Shown here piece after piece: positions 44,193 to 53,216 of a stretch of 64,000 nt of DNA (positions are counted from its first letter, which is position 1; every line of letters begins with the position of its first letter). The notes below the pieces were generated by a model that saw only the letters and a program-made list of their open reading frames with translations, had not been told where the DNA came from and made no database searches. The DNA lies in assembly GCA_965261645.1 (NCBI GenBank), contig CBDHDJ010000002.1, positions 434,001 to 498,000 of the forward strand, written 5' to 3'. Source of the stretch: CBDHDJ01 sp965261645 (GTDB lineage: Bacteria; Pseudomonadota; Alphaproteobacteria; SHVV01). The translations under genes and the position numbers were made by a program.

Positions 44193-45636
44193 CAGCCCGT
44201 TGATTAAGTCGGCGCCGTCTGATTCTCTGGTTCCCTGATTTGCAGGGGGATTTGCCGATGGCGATGGGACGGCAGAAGGATGGTCAGGGGGACCTGATGG
44301 TGAGCTGGTCGGAGATGCCGCGCTCTCCGGGTCATGTGTTTTATGACCGCTTGCAGTCGGTGCTGATCGAGGGCGGCTTCGACGCCTTTGCCGAGGCGAG
44401 CTGCCGGCCTTATTACGCGGTCCGGATGGGCGCGCCCTCGGTGCCGCCCGGGCGCTATTTCCGGATGCACCTGGTGGGCTACTTTGAGGGCATCGACAGC
44501 GAGCGCGGTCTGGAGTGGCGCTGCTCGGACTCGCTTTCGCTGCGGGCGTTCCTGCGACTGGGGAGCCGTGATCGGGTACCGGACCATTCCTGGCTGTCAC
44601 GGAGCCGCACGCGCCTGCCCCATGAAGTCCACGCGGCGGTCTTCGACTGGGTTCTGGTGCTGATCGCCGAGGCGGGGCTGATCAAGGGCGAGCGCATCGG
44701 CGTCGATGCCTCGACCATGGAGGCCAACGCGGCGCTGCGGAACATCGTGCGGCGCGACAACGGCGAAGGCTACCGGGAGATGCTGGAGCGCCTGGCCCGG
44801 GAAAGCGGGGTCGAGACACCCACGGCCGAGGACCTGGCGCGTCTGGACCGGAAGCGCAAGGGCAAGAAGCTTTCCAACACGGATTGGGTTTCGAAGAGCG
44901 ACCCCGAGGCCAAGATCACCAAGATGAAGGACGGCACGACGCATCTGGCCTACAAGCCCGAGCACGCGGTGGATCTGGACACCGGCGCGGTGGTGGCGGC
45001 CGAGCTGCACCCGGCCGATGAGGGCGACACCACGACGCTTTCCAAGACCCTGGCGAAGGCCGAGGCAAACCTCGAGGCGGTGGATGCGGCACCGACATCG
45101 GAGGACCCGGCCGAATGCGTCGCCGACAAAGGTTATCACTCACGGGCGGTCTTGAGGGCTCTGAACGACAGTCCCTGGAAGACCCGGATCGCGGCGCCCA
45201 AGCAGACCGGCTTTTCGCGCTGGCACGGTGATGAGGCGGCGCGGCGCGCGGTCACCAATAACCGTGCGCGGCTCAAGTCCGGGGTCGCCCGCGAGGCCTT
45301 CAAGCTGCGCGCCGAGATCGTCGAGCGCTGCTTTGCCCACAACCTCGATCGTGGCGGCATGCGACGAACCTGGCTGCGCGGGCGAGAGAATGTGCACAAG
45401 CGATACCTGCTCCACGTCGCCGGCCACAATCTATCGTTACTGATGCGCCAGCTCATCGGCGCCGGCACCCCGCGGGAGGCCGTGGCGGGCGGATATGGCG
45501 GTATTTTCGTTCTGCTCACGCCCACCGGGGCCATGCTGGTGGCACGGGGGGGCTCGCAAAGCGGCCAGACGGCTTTCGCCGCCGCATTCCTCATCTGGGA
45601 GTGAGAGCCGGAAAAAGCCACTTAATCAACGGGCTG
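44193..45636 (+). mobile_element. 1444-bp IS5/IS1182-like element, copy 2
   Basis: It has the same 17-bp perfect ends and length as copy 1 (4578-6021) and encodes the same protein. It is flanked by TTGG duplicated at 44189-44192 and 45637-45640; excising it with one TTGG restores the NDTLGHAAGD sequence of pleD. Confidence 0.94.
44258..45604 (+). CDS. DDE transposase of the 1444-bp IS, copy 2
   Basis: The 448 residues are identical to the product at 4643-5989, with the same DDE landmarks (GVDASTMEAN, ADKGYHSR, EIVERCFAHN). The intact frame and complete ends argue that this element family moved recently here. Transcription runs in the same direction as pleD. Confidence 0.88.
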   Translation: MAMGRQKDGQGDLMVSWSEMPRSPGHVFYDRLQSVLIEGGFDAFAEASCRPYYAVRMGAPSVPPGRYFRMHLVGYFEGIDSERGLEWRCSDSLSLRAFLRLGSRDRVPDHSWLSRSRTRLPHEVHAAVFDWVLVLIAEAGLIKGERIGVDASTMEANAALRNIVRRDNGEGYREMLERLARESGVETPTAEDLARLDRKRKGKKLSNTDWVSKSDPEAKITKMKDGTTHLAYKPEHAVDLDTGAVVAAELHPADEGDTTTLSKTLAKAEANLEAVDAAPTSEDPAECVADKGYHSRAVLRALNDSPWKTRIAAPKQTGFSRWHGDEAARRAVTNNRARLKSGVAREAFKLRAEIVERCFAHNLDRGGMRRTWLRGRENVHKRYLLHVAGHNLSLLMRQLIGAGTPREAVAGGYGGIFVLLTPTGAMLVARGGSQSGQTAFAAAFLIWE

Positions 45637-46047
45637 TTGGGCCATGCGGCCGGCGATGCGGTGCTGCGTGAGTTCTCGTCGCACCTCATCAGCAACGTGC
45701 GCGGGCTCGATCTCGTCTCGCGCTATGGCGGGGAGGAATTCGTGATCATCATTCCGGGCGCGGATCCGGCGCTTGCATCAGGCGTGGCCGAGCGATTGCG
45801 CAAAGCGATCGCCGGTACGCCGTTCCGTGTCGCCTCGAACGGCGAGTCCCTCACGGTGACGGCCAGGATCGGCATCGCCGCACTCGAGCGTTTCGACGAA
45901 GGGCCGGGGGATCTTCTCGCAGGGGCCGATCGGGCGCTCTACGAGGCCAAACGCGGCGGGCGCAATCGTGTTGCGACGGAGTCGATCGAAGCCCGCTACC
46001 GCGCTTACGACGAAACGGATCGGCGAACGGCACTATAACGGCCCAAG

Positions 46048-46075
46048 GGAAAAAGGCTGCCCCTAGGACGGCCTT
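46048..46075 (-). terminator. Rho-independent terminator of rpmG
   Basis: On the minus strand AAGGC-c-GTCC, loop TAG, then GGGC-a-GCCTT is followed by TTT. One internal mismatch; it lies 23 bp after the rpmG stop. Confidence 0.6.
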
Positions 46076-46097
46076 CTGCTCCCGCGCCCGCGCCACC

Positions 46098-46265
46098 TTA
46101 CTTGATTCTGGCTTCCTTGAACTCGACGTGCTTGCGTACGACGGGATCGTACTTCTTGAGCGTGAGCTTGTCGGTCAGGGTGCGCGGGTTTTTCTTGGTC
46201 ACATAGTAATACCCAGTGCCCGCGGAGCTTTCGAGCTTGATCTTGACAGTGGCCGATTTTGCCAT
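46098..46265 (-). CDS. rpmG: 50S ribosomal protein bL33
   Basis: This encodes 55 residues: MAKSATVKIKLESSAGTGYY, YVTKKNPRTLTDKLTLKKYD, PVVRKHVEFKEARIK. It lacks the zinc-binding Cys pairs (C-minus form), as is usual in Alphaproteobacteria. It is a structural protein of the large ribosomal subunit. It is followed by a terminator and lies downstream of the MFS gene on the same strand with a 64-bp gap. Confidence 0.95.
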   Translation of the reverse strand: MAKSATVKIKLESSAGTGYYYVTKKNPRTLTDKLTLKKYDPVVRKHVEFKEARIK

Positions 46266-46329
46266 GGCTCAAACGCCTTTCAGGACTGAGCGCGTCAGGG
46301 CGCGCACCATATCGGACCCGTGCTTTCTG

Positions 46330-47532
46330 TCAAGACGGAGCAGGTGTCTCGCTCGCGGCGAGAGACGGCGCCGCGAAGCGCCGATACGCCACAAGCAGCG
46401 CGTAAGCGGCGCCGACGGCGCCGAGGATCAGCAGCAAGCCGTAGGGGTTCCACAAATCCATCGCGATGCCGGCGCTGACCGGACCGACGATGTTGCCCAC
46501 GCTCATCATGAAGATCAGCATGGCGCTGGCAGCGGCAAGCTCGGCGCCGCGAAAGCGCTGGCCGAGGATCGCGAGGTTGATCGAATAGATGGCGACCACG
46601 GCGCCGCCCCACAGGAACACGACCGGCCAGATGATGATGGCGCCTGAGATTGGCAAGGCGAGGACGGTGACAAGCGTCAGCACCGCGGAGAACAGCAACA
46701 CGGTCCGCCGGTCCATGCGATCGGCGAGCCAGCCGAGGACGACGGCCAGGATAATGCCGCCGGCGAAATACGCCGAAACCAGCAGAACGGCCTCGGTCTC
46801 CGAGTAGCCGAGGCGGAGCGAATAAATCGGCAGCAGGCCGAGGACGCCGACCTCCATCACGCCGAGTAGAAATGCCCCCCAAACGGCCGACGGCGAGTGG
46901 CGCAGAAACTTGGCGAGCAGCGTCGGCGAGTGCCGCTCACCTTCCTCCGGTATCACTTCACGGGCCGCCATCAGCGGCAGCGCTGCGATCATGGTGATCA
47001 CGCTGACAATGATGAAAGGCGCCCAACCCTCGTAGCCGGTGATGTCGAGGATGACCGGGGCGGCCGCGATGCCAATCGAAATGACTGCGACGAGGGTGCC
47101 GATCATGCGGCCGCGAATCTCATCTGCGATCACCTGGTTGAACCAGGTTTGACTGACGACGAACAGGACGCACAAGCCGCCGCCGTATGCGAAGCGGATC
47201 GGAAACCAAGCATAGATATTATCGAAAACGGGTAGCAACAGGATGGTTGCCGTGGTGACGACCATGGCGGCCAGCATGACGCGCCTGGGACCAAAGGCGG
47301 CGGCCAAGCGCCCGACGAATGGGGCGATCAAAATCATGGCCACCGCCGGCGCCGCCGTGATCGCGCCGTTCAGCGTCGTGCTCACCCCATCGGCTTCGAG
47401 AATGAGCGAACAGAGCGGGATGGTGTAGCCGAACGTCACGCCGATCCATATCAACGACGATATCAAGGCGATGGCGCTGCGCCAGTCGGTGGCGCCGTCC
47501 ACGGTCACCGCGGCGGTGCTGCTTTCACTCAT
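46330..47532 (-). CDS. MFS transporter (YcaD/drug-efflux-like)
   Basis: This encodes 400 residues with twelve predicted helices. The inter-helix 2-3 loop GRLAAAFGPRRVMLAAMVVT corresponds to MFS motif A, and the equivalent loop of the second half is GWLADRMDRRTVLLFSAVLT. The helix 4-5 segment reads RFAYGGGLCVLFVVSQTWFN, resembling YcaD-type permeases. Efflux of a small molecule is likely; the substrate is unknown. The start codon overlaps the end of the NUDIX gene by 8 bp, so the two are translationally coupled. Confidence 0.9.
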   Translation of the reverse strand: MSESSTAAVTVDGATDWRSAIALISSLIWIGVTFGYTIPLCSLILEADGVSTTLNGAITAAPAVAMILIAPFVGRLAAAFGPRRVMLAAMVVTTATILLLPVFDNIYAWFPIRFAYGGGLCVLFVVSQTWFNQVIADEIRGRMIGTLVAVISIGIAAAPVILDITGYEGWAPFIIVSVITMIAALPLMAAREVIPEEGERHSPTLLAKFLRHSPSAVWGAFLLGVMEVGVLGLLPIYSLRLGYSETEAVLLVSAYFAGGIILAVVLGWLADRMDRRTVLLFSAVLTLVTVLALPISGAIIIWPVVFLWGGAVVAIYSINLAILGQRFRGAELAAASAMLIFMMSVGNIVGPVSAGIAMDLWNPYGLLLILGAVGAAYALLVAYRRFAAPSLAASETPAPS

Positions 47533-48193
47533 AGATGATCTTCGACTTTTCGTCGCGGAAGCTGAAATAAGGGCGCGGATCGTTCGGCCCGGGCGGCTCG
47601 GCGATGTGACGGGCCAGCGCCTTCAGCACGAGGCGCGTGATCGAGGCGGTCGGCAAACTCTCTGTTCGAGCGAGCGGGTAGAAATCGAGATCGAGCAGCT
47701 CGCCATCGCCCGACAATTCCCCTTCGGCGTCTTTCACATCGGCGGTGAAGAAGCGGGCGTGGAAGCGCCGGACCTGGCCGGGCGGCGTGATCGCGCGGCC
47801 GAGATAGTCGAGGCGGTCGAGGGCAGGCGCGAGGCCGGTCAGGGCGAACGCCTGCCAGGTCGCTGGGGCCTGCGGATCGTGGTGCGCACTCTGCTTGCCG
47901 AGGGCGAGCCCGGCCTCTTCGAAGGTCTCGCGAATCGCGGCCATCGCCAGCGCGCGCGCGCGCCGTTTGCTGCACCGTTTCGTCAAGTGCCGTTCCACGT
48001 CGGAACGAAGCTCGCTCGCCGCCGGCTCGCGAGCATCGCCCGGCTCAACGCTCCCGCCGGGAAAAACGAAAACGTCCGGCATGAACGCGTGAGTCGAGTG
48101 ACGCCGGCCCATCAGCACTTGCGGCCCGCCGTTCTCGAGGCGCACGAGGGCCAGGCTGGCGGCGTCCCGCGGGCGCAATTTCGTGGGCGGCAT
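47525..48193 (-). CDS. NUDIX hydrolase
   Basis: The ATG at 48193 (MPPTKLRPRDAASLALVRLE) is chosen; the open frame continues upstream to 48331 into the spacer without homology. The 222 residues contain a split Nudix box: VFVFPGGSVEPGD, an insertion of about 35 residues, then AAIRETFEEAGLALG with the catalytic Glu residues. The insertion is typical of the NUDT19/CoA-diphosphatase-like branch. It hydrolyses a nucleoside diphosphate derivative. It lies 92 bp downstream of rnr and overlaps the MFS gene. Confidence 0.88.
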   Translation of the reverse strand: MPPTKLRPRDAASLALVRLENGGPQVLMGRRHSTHAFMPDVFVFPGGSVEPGDAREPAASELRSDVERHLTKRCSKRRARALAMAAIRETFEEAGLALGKQSAHHDPQAPATWQAFALTGLAPALDRLDYLGRAITPPGQVRRFHARFFTADVKDAEGELSGDGELLDLDFYPLARTESLPTASITRLVLKALARHIAEPPGPNDPRPYFSFRDEKSKIIYE

Positions 48194-48284
48194 GGGAATC
48201 CTCAAACGAAACGTGTGCACCATAAGGTGCATTCCGCACGTCATTTTGTCCAGCCGCCCAGGGCCGGGCGCCGGCAAGCGCACC

Positions 48285-50528
48285 CTAGTGGCGCGGCGAC
48301 CGTTTGCCGCGCTGCGCCCGATTTGCCGCACCCGGCTTGCGTTGTTTGCGCGCCGGCGGAGGGTCGAACCCGGCGTCGCCGAGTAGCTCGAAAACCAGGC
48401 TTCCGGTCACGGGATCGGCGTCATGAAGCCGGACCTCGACACAATCGCCGAGACGGTAAACCCGCTTCGATGCCCGGCCCACGAGAGCGTGGCGCGCTTC
48501 ATCGTGATGGTAGTAATCGTCACCCAGGCTGCGCATCGGCACGATGCCCTCGGCGCCCGTCTCATCGAGCGCAACGAACAGCCCGAAACGCGACACGCCG
48601 GAGATGCGCCCCGCAAACTGGGCGCCGATCCGGTCTGTCATGTAGGCCGACATGAAGCGGCTGACCGCGTCGCGTTCGGCCGCCATGGCGCGGCGCTCGG
48701 CTACGGAAATGTGCTCACCGAGGCTCTCGTAGTCCTCTTCCCGGGCGCGGTCGAGACCCCCTTCGCCCAGTCCAAGGAATGTGATCAGTGCGCGGTGGGC
48801 CACAAGGTCGGCGTAACGGCGGATGGGCGAGGTGAAATGCGCGTAACGCCGCAGGTTGAGGCCGAAATGGCCGATGTTGGCAGGGCTGTAGAGAGCCTGC
48901 GCCTGGCAGCGCAGGATCACTTCGTTCAGCAGGCGCAAATGGGGAGTGCCGGCCGCCTTGGCGAGAATCTGGTTGAAGTGAGCGGGCCTCAGGACTTGGC
49001 CTTTGGCGAGCCTATAGCCGAGGCCCTTGAGGAGGTCGCGCAGCGCATTCACCTTCTCCGGGTCCGGTGCGTCATGGACACGGTAGAGGCTTGGGGCGCC
49101 GCTCTTGGTCAGGCTCTCGGCGGCCGCCACGTTGGCCTGGATCATGAATTCCTCGATCAGGCGGTGGCTGTCATGGCGCGGCTTTTGCGCGACACCCAGG
49201 ATCGCGCCTTCGTCGTCGATGCGAATGTCGTATTCGGGCATCGCGATATCGAGCGGCTTGCGCCGCACCCGTTCGCGCTGGAGCGCCGCATAGGCGCCAA
49301 ACAGCGGCGCGATTACCGCATCAAGGAGAGGGACCGTGGCCTCATCCGCCCGGCCGTCGCGGGCGCTCTGAGCCTGGCCGTAGGTGAGGCGGGCCGCGGA
49401 CCGCATGGTGGCGCGCTCGAATCTGTGGCGGGTTCGCCGCCCCTCGGAATCGAACCACATGTGCACCGCGAGGCACGGCCGCCGGACGCCGGGTTTCAGG
49501 GAACACAGCTCGCTCGACAGGGCGTCGGGCAGCATCGGGACCACGCGGTCCGGGAAATAGACGGAGTTGCCCCGCAGGCGCGCCGCGCTATCGAGGGCGC
49601 TCGCCGGGCGCACGAAATGCGCCACGTCGGCAATCGCCACCACGACGTGCCAGCCGTCCGCATTGGCCGGATCCTCGTCCGCGGCCGCCCACACCGCATC
49701 ATCGAAATCGCGCGCATCGTCGGGATCGATGGTGACGAGGGGGAGAGGAGTGAGATCGGCTCGCGAGTCGCGCGCGGGCAAGCTCGCGGCGCTCGCCTCG
49801 GCCAATGCGGCCGCGCTGAACACGGTCGGAATACCGTTGGTGTGGAGGCTGATGAGACTGTACGAGCGCGACTCCCCGAGATGACCGAGGCGCTCCGTCA
49901 CGCGGGCCCGCTTGAGCCCGATGCGGCGGCCGGACAAGACGTCGGCCAGCACCAGCTCGCCCGGGCTTGCGCCCGCCGAATCGACACCGGCCACCACGAA
50001 CTCCTGTTTGAGCTTGCGATCCGTGGGCTGCAGCCGGCCCTGGCCGCCCACCAGCCGGTAGACGCCGAGCACCTGGCTGGGATGCGTCCCGACGAAGCGC
50101 ATGACATGCGCCTGGTATTCGCCGTCGACCTTCTTGAGCCGGGCAAGAACCCGGTCGCCAACGCCGGGCGCTGCCCGCGAGCGGCGATCGGGGACCACGA
50201 TGATGCGTGGCGGCTCCGTCTCGCCACGCCAGCCGAGCGGACGGGCATAGGGCTCACCGTCGCCGTCGATTTCGACCACTTCGACAACCGTGACCCCTGG
50301 CAGGTCCTCGCTGGTGGGCGCTTTGCGGCGGCGTCCCCGGCCGCCCTCGATCAGGCCTTCATCGACGAGGTCGCGGACGATGGCATTGAGGGCCGCACGT
50401 TGGTTGCCGGTCACGCCGAACGCGCGCACGAGTTCGCGTCGGCCGATCCTGCCGGTGCTTGCCTGAAGAAAGCGCCGTACGTCGTCCTTGCTGGGGAGGG
50501 TTGTTTTCGAGGCGCGTGACGGGGGCAA
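48285..50528 (-). CDS. rnr: ribonuclease R
   Basis: This encodes 747 residues from a TTG start. N-terminal cold-shock-type OB domains precede the RNB catalytic domain with LVTIDPDDARDFDDAVWAAA (four clustered Asp that bind Mg) and HVVVAIADVAHFVRPASALD. RRYADLVAHRALITFLG is the conserved RNB end. A C-terminal S1 domain (FAGRISGVSRFGLFVALDET) and a short basic tail (KQRKPGAANRAQRGKRS) follow. RNase R is a processive 3'-5' exonuclease for structured RNA. It starts 15 bp after topA ends, within one minus-strand operon. Confidence 0.95.
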   Translation of the reverse strand: MPPSRASKTTLPSKDDVRRFLQASTGRIGRRELVRAFGVTGNQRAALNAIVRDLVDEGLIEGGRGRRRKAPTSEDLPGVTVVEVVEIDGDGEPYARPLGWRGETEPPRIIVVPDRRSRAAPGVGDRVLARLKKVDGEYQAHVMRFVGTHPSQVLGVYRLVGGQGRLQPTDRKLKQEFVVAGVDSAGASPGELVLADVLSGRRIGLKRARVTERLGHLGESRSYSLISLHTNGIPTVFSAAALAEASAASLPARDSRADLTPLPLVTIDPDDARDFDDAVWAAADEDPANADGWHVVVAIADVAHFVRPASALDSAARLRGNSVYFPDRVVPMLPDALSSELCSLKPGVRRPCLAVHMWFDSEGRRTRHRFERATMRSAARLTYGQAQSARDGRADEATVPLLDAVIAPLFGAYAALQRERVRRKPLDIAMPEYDIRIDDEGAILGVAQKPRHDSHRLIEEFMIQANVAAAESLTKSGAPSLYRVHDAPDPEKVNALRDLLKGLGYRLAKGQVLRPAHFNQILAKAAGTPHLRLLNEVILRCQAQALYSPANIGHFGLNLRRYAHFTSPIRRYADLVAHRALITFLGLGEGGLDRAREEDYESLGEHISVAERRAMAAERDAVSRFMSAYMTDRIGAQFAGRISGVSRFGLFVALDETGAEGIVPMRSLGDDYYHHDEARHALVGRASKRVYRLGDCVEVRLHDADPVTGSLVFELLGDAGFDPPPARKQRKPGAANRAQRGKRSPRH

Positions 50529-50543
50529 GCGCTCGGCCCACGC

Positions 50544-53165
50544 TTATTCGGCCTGCGATCCGGTGTCGCTGGGGCGCTGGCCGCCAGCCGCGGGAGCCTT
50601 TCCGCCCGACGCCTTGCGCTTCGCCGGCTTCGCGCGGGATCCCGTGGGTTTGCGGCCCGTTTTGGCGGGGCGCGCTCGCAGCAGTTCGACGGCCTGATCG
50701 AGTGTCACCTCGTCGGGTTCGATCCCTTTCGGCAGCGAGGCGTTGACACGGTTGTGGCTGACATAGGGCCCGTAGCGGCCGCGCATCAGCTTGACCGGCT
50801 TGCTATCGACCGGATGCGCACCAATCTCGCGTAGCTGCTGGCTGCCGCGGCCCCGCCCGCGTGGTTGGGCCAGCAGCGTGACAGCACGGTTGAGACCCAC
50901 CGAAAACACGTCGTCGTCGGACTCGAGCCCTGCATAATGGCCATCGTGCCTGAGGTAGGGGCCGTAGCGCCCGATCCCGGCGCTAATCGTCTTGTTCGTT
51001 TCGGGGTGCAGCCCGACCTCGCGGGGCAGCGCGAGAAGGGCGAGCGCGCGCTCGAGATCGACGTCCGCGGCGGCCAATCCCTTGGGCAGCGACACCCGCT
51101 TCGGTTTCTCGTCGGTCCCGCTCTCACCCAACTGCACATAGGCGCCGTAAGGGCCTTTGCGTAGGCTCACCGGAAGATTGCTTTCGGGGTCCGAACCGAG
51201 TTCGCGCGGCCCCTCGTCGGGATCGGCGGCCGCACCATCGCCGTTGGCCGCCGTGAGCGAGCGCGTGTAGCGGCACTCCGGGTAGTTTGAGCAACCGACA
51301 AAGGCGCCATAGCGGCCAGTCTTCACGCTGAGCCGGCCCACATCGCAGGCCGGACAGGCCCGCGGATCGCGATCCGAATCATCGGACGGGAAAAGATGTG
51401 GTCCGAGGATCTCGTTCAGGGCTTCGAGCACATCGCGCGTTCGGAGCCCGCCGACCTCATCGACCGCCGGTTTGAAGTCTCGCCAGAATGCGTGCAGCAC
51501 ATCCTTCCAGGGCACTTTTCCGGCGGAAATCTCGTCGAGCTGGGTTTCGAGGTCGGCGGTGAAGCCGTATTCCACATAGCGCTTGAAAAACCCCGTGAGA
51601 AACGCCGTGACGAGGAGGCCCCGGTCCTCGGGTTCGAAGCGTCCCTTTTCGAGGATCACGTAATCGCGGTCCTGAAGCACGGACAAGATGCTGGCGTAGG
51701 TCGAAGGCCGGCCGATGCCGAGTTCTTCGAGCTTCTTCACGAGCGACGCTTCGGTATAGCGCGGTGCCGGCTCGGTGAAATGCTGCGCCGGACGGACGTC
51801 GGTGCGGGTGAGCCGGTCGCCGGTCGTGGCCTTGGGCAGGGCGCGATCGTCGTCGGTTTCGTTCCCGTCGTCGCGGCCCTCTTGGTAGAGCTTGAGAAAG
51901 CCGTCGAACAGGGTCATCGAGCCGGTCGCGCGAAATCCGGTCCGGCCGTCGTTGTCGGCGATGTCGATCGAGGCATTTTCGATTCTCGCGCTGGCCATCT
52001 GGCTGGCGACGGTGCGCTTCCAGATGAGCTCGTAAAGGCGGTGCTGGTCGGGATCGAGAAAGGGCGCAACCTCGCTGGGCGTGCGGGCAACCTGGGACGG
52101 CCGAATGGCTTCGTGCGCTTCTTGCGCGTTTTTGGCCTTCGCCTTGTAAACCCGGGCCTGTTTGGGCACATAGGCGTCGCCGAATTGCCGGCCGATCACG
52201 CCGCGGCAGGCGGCGAGCGCTTCGTTGGCGATCTGTACGCCATCGGTCCGCATGTAGGTGATCAGGCCGACGGTTTCGCCGCCGAGGTCGATTCCTTCGT
52301 ACAGGCGTTGCGCCACGTTCATCGTGCGCTTCGTAGGCATCCGGAGCTTGCGCGCGGCCTCCTGCTGCAACGTCGAGGTGGTAAAGGGCGGCGGGGGATG
52401 GCGGGCGCTCTCCTTGCTATCGACACCGGTGACCGCGAACCCTGGTGCGCCATCGATGGCGGCCCGCGCCGCTGCCGCGGCGCCCGTGTCGCCGAGGGCG
52501 AACTTGCCGAGCTTCTCGCCGTCGAGAGTGACCAGGCGAGCCGTGATCTTGGCATCGCCCGCGGTCAGGAAATCGCCGGCGATGGTCCAGTATTCCTGTG
52601 GCTCGAAAGATTCTATCTCCAGCGCGCGCTCGCAGATCAGCCGCAGCGCGACAGACTGGACACGGCCCGCCGAGCGGGCGCCGGGCAGCTTGCGCCACAG
52701 CACCGGCGAAAGCGTGAAACCGACCAGGTAGTCAAGCGCGCGGCGCGCCTGCTGGGCGTTGATCAAGTCCATGTCGAGATCGCGGGGATGACGCATGGCC
52801 TCGATCACCGCATCCTTGGTTATCTCGTTGAACACCACCCGCTTGACGTCGATGCCACCGGTGACATTCCTGTCCTCGAGGACCTTGAGGACGTGCCAGG
52901 AAATCGCCTCGCCCTCGCGGTCGGGGTCGGTGGCGAGAAAGAGATGCTCTGCCCCTTTGAGCGCCTTGGCGATGCTGTCGAGGTGCTTGAGCGCTCTGGC
53001 GTCGGTCTCGTAGATCATCTCGAACTCGTCGTCGGGCCGCACCGAGCCCTCCTTGGAGGGCAGGTCGCGCACGTGCCCGTAACTCGGCAGGACCACGAAA
53101 TCCTCGCCGAGGTACTTGTTAATCGTTTTCGCTTTTGCCGGGGACTCGACGACGACGACGTTCAT
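50544..53165 (-). CDS. topA: DNA topoisomerase I
   Basis: This encodes 873 residues. The N-terminal TOPRIM domain starts MNVVVVESPAKAKTINKYLG (catalytic Glu) and has the DxDxE in FLATDPDREGEAISWHV. The active-site Tyr is in VGLITYMRTDGVQIANEA. A four-Cys zinc finger (CPACDVGRLSVKTGRYGAFV GCSNYPEC) is followed by several alphaproteobacterial C-terminal repeats (GRYGPYLRHDGHYAGL, RGRYGPYVSHNRVNASLPKG) and a Lys-rich tail. It relaxes negative supercoils. It lies between dprA and rnr, as in many Alphaproteobacteria. Confidence 0.97.
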   Translation of the reverse strand: MNVVVVESPAKAKTINKYLGEDFVVLPSYGHVRDLPSKEGSVRPDDEFEMIYETDARALKHLDSIAKALKGAEHLFLATDPDREGEAISWHVLKVLEDRNVTGGIDVKRVVFNEITKDAVIEAMRHPRDLDMDLINAQQARRALDYLVGFTLSPVLWRKLPGARSAGRVQSVALRLICERALEIESFEPQEYWTIAGDFLTAGDAKITARLVTLDGEKLGKFALGDTGAAAAARAAIDGAPGFAVTGVDSKESARHPPPPFTTSTLQQEAARKLRMPTKRTMNVAQRLYEGIDLGGETVGLITYMRTDGVQIANEALAACRGVIGRQFGDAYVPKQARVYKAKAKNAQEAHEAIRPSQVARTPSEVAPFLDPDQHRLYELIWKRTVASQMASARIENASIDIADNDGRTGFRATGSMTLFDGFLKLYQEGRDDGNETDDDRALPKATTGDRLTRTDVRPAQHFTEPAPRYTEASLVKKLEELGIGRPSTYASILSVLQDRDYVILEKGRFEPEDRGLLVTAFLTGFFKRYVEYGFTADLETQLDEISAGKVPWKDVLHAFWRDFKPAVDEVGGLRTRDVLEALNEILGPHLFPSDDSDRDPRACPACDVGRLSVKTGRYGAFVGCSNYPECRYTRSLTAANGDGAAADPDEGPRELGSDPESNLPVSLRKGPYGAYVQLGESGTDEKPKRVSLPKGLAAADVDLERALALLALPREVGLHPETNKTISAGIGRYGPYLRHDGHYAGLESDDDVFSVGLNRAVTLLAQPRGRGRGSQQLREIGAHPVDSKPVKLMRGRYGPYVSHNRVNASLPKGIEPDEVTLDQAVELLRARPAKTGRKPTGSRAKPAKRKASGGKAPAAGGQRPSDTGSQAE

Positions 53166-53216
53166 CAGCGTGATCTAGTTCTAGTTATCCCGTTTGCCGC
53201 GCGCCTGCGCCGCCCC

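Larger units (their letters stand above)
43171..46038 (+). pseudogene. pleD: PleD-type diguanylate cyclase response regulator, frameshifted and IS-interrupted
   Basis: It starts MPAHVLVVDDDPASVEVLKA. The first receiver has Asp53 in VLLDVMMPGLDGCEV and AGADDFLTKPVDDVALFARV. The second receiver starts near ILVIDDDPDDADLVADALAS. Near 43902 the frame shifts between DPDSLLRA and LDFGVNDYLLKPIDCNELLA, best explained by loss of one CG in CGCGCG. The GGDEF domain begins AVTDGLTGLYNREYMMSHLA and is cut at NDTLG by the 1444-bp IS (44193-45636). It resumes with HAAGDAVLREFSSH and the active site SRYGGEEFVIII. Cyclase output should be lost. Confidence 0.92.

Noticed and set aside
4578..45636. 38-kb composite transposon bounded by the two 1444-bp IS copies
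   Set aside because: Each copy has its own, different 4-bp duplication, so they inserted independently; a composite would share one outer duplication.
48423..50519. Open frame of 698 codons on the plus strand opposite rnr
   Set aside because: It is an antisense shadow of a GC-rich gene: the minus strand encodes a complete RNase R with all motifs. Similar shadows lie opposite topA, fadD, gatB and pyrC.
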